In this document: positions 5,004 to 5,149 of the stretch, piece after piece
Layout: every line of letters starts with the position of its first letter
Numbering within the stretch: position 1 is the first letter of the stretch
Assembly (NCBI GenBank): GCA_934667465.1
Contig: CAKUMG010000521.1
Coordinates: 1-5,149 of the forward strand
Source of the DNA: an uncultured Actinoplanes sp.
GTDB taxonomy: Bacteria; Actinomycetota; Actinomycetes; Mycobacteriales; Micromonosporaceae
Length of the DNA: 5,149 nucleotides
Reading direction: 5' to 3'
Notes under the pieces: generated by a model
What the model was told of the DNA's origin: nothing
The model's input: only the letters and a program-made list of their open reading frames with translations
The model's database searches: none
Program-made: the position numbers and the translations under genes

Positions 5004-5149
5004 ATGGCCGCCGGGATCGAACCGTGGACCGAGCTGCGGAGGGGGCGGCGGCGCGAAAGTGCGCGCGGACCCGCGTACGAGGGAAAGCAGTTCATCTGTT
5101 TCGGGAACAAGAAAAGCCGCCGGGAAACCCGGCGGCTTTTCTCACAGTG
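5004..5149 (+). CDS. possible start of an unknown gene, partial at right edge
   Basis: The frame from ATG 5004 stays open for 48 codons to the window end: MAAGIEPWTELRRGRRRESA, then residues 21-36 (RGPAYEGKQFICFGNK) and a basic stretch KSRRETRRLFSQ. I recognise no family. For it: the very strong SD, an operator-like array with a plausible promoter 20-50 bp upstream, and fair G/C at third positions (about 79%). Against it: that value is low for this genome, the frame is R-rich as GC-rich non-coding DNA tends to be, and it passes straight through a strong terminator hairpin at 5111-5141. It may be a short gene, a gene start with the hairpin inside it, or chance. Confidence 0.3.
   Translation, partial: MAAGIEPWTELRRGRRRESARGPAYEGKQFICFGNKKSRRETRRLFSQ
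5111..5141. terminator. strong bidirectional intrinsic terminator
   Basis: GAAAAGCCGCCGGG (5111-5124) and CCCGGCGGCTTTTC (5128-5141) form a perfect 14-bp inverted repeat with an AAA loop. The A-run on one side and T-run on the other provide a U-tract in both transcription directions. It could end a plus-strand transcript from the 4918-4974 region, a minus-strand gene lying beyond the window, or both. Confidence 0.85.

Noticed and set aside
4994..5006. Fragment of a 16S rRNA 3' end on the minus strand (GATCACCTCC)
   Set aside because: Only about ten bases match and nothing rRNA-like flanks them; it is the complement of the plus-strand SD.
5010..5095. Minus-strand tRNA suggested by GGGATCGAACC
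   Set aside because: The flanking bases do not pair into a T stem and no acceptor, anticodon or D arm can be drawn.
4889..5110. 73-codon minus-strand frame with repeated CAQ motifs
   Set aside because: The repeated residues are simply the 15-bp DNA repeats read as codons; no start signal or domain.

Overview
The window is very GC-rich (well over 70% by eye) with strong third-position G/C bias in its genes. That points to a high-GC actinomycete. The PAS/GAF sensor module, the small hypothetical families and several apparently leaderless start sites fit Micromonosporaceae (Actinoplanes-like), but this is an inference from style, not a database match.

Layout, left to right. (1) Positions 1-930, minus strand: the N-terminal 310 residues of a PAS-GAF sensor protein that runs off the left edge; its output domain is not in the window. 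(2) A 179-bp divergent intergenic region with a candidate -10 box for each direction, a 12-bp palindrome, and a possible 21-codon leader ORF that overlaps the next gene by ATGA. (3) 1110-2366, plus: a 418-residue membrane protein of the 'conserved TM helix' (MscS-associated/CmpX-like) type, with a long charged coiled coil and a tail of three 10-residue repeats. A GC-rich hairpin terminator follows. (4) 2440-2796, minus: a 118-residue conserved hypothetical protein, convergent with the membrane protein. (5) 2889-3314, plus: a 141-residue conserved actinobacterial hypothetical protein, divergent from (4), followed by hairpins. (6) 3523-3729, minus: a 68-residue two-TM membrane protein. (7) 3794-4678, plus: a 294-residue putative lipoprotein rich in beta strand, divergent from (6). 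(8) 4620-4859, minus: a 79-residue acidic protein whose 3' end overlaps the lipoprotein gene tail to tail. (9) 4918-4974: an AT-richer block of 15-bp repeats folding into a perfect 22-bp inverted repeat, the most distinctive non-coding element here. (10) 5004 to the right edge: a possible ORF with a near-perfect Shine-Dalgarno sequence, running straight through a perfect 14-bp-stem bidirectional terminator at 5111-5141.

Genes alternate in strand, so most are probably monocistronic and no single pathway is evident. Shared themes are envelope functions (TM-helix protein, small membrane protein, lipoprotein) and signalling (PAS-GAF sensor, possible Thr-phosphorylation repeats). I do not see a clear new multi-gene system. 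The items most worth checking are the repeat/operator array with its odd downstream ORF and terminator, the ATGA-coupled leader ORF, and the short, overlapping gene at 4620-4859.
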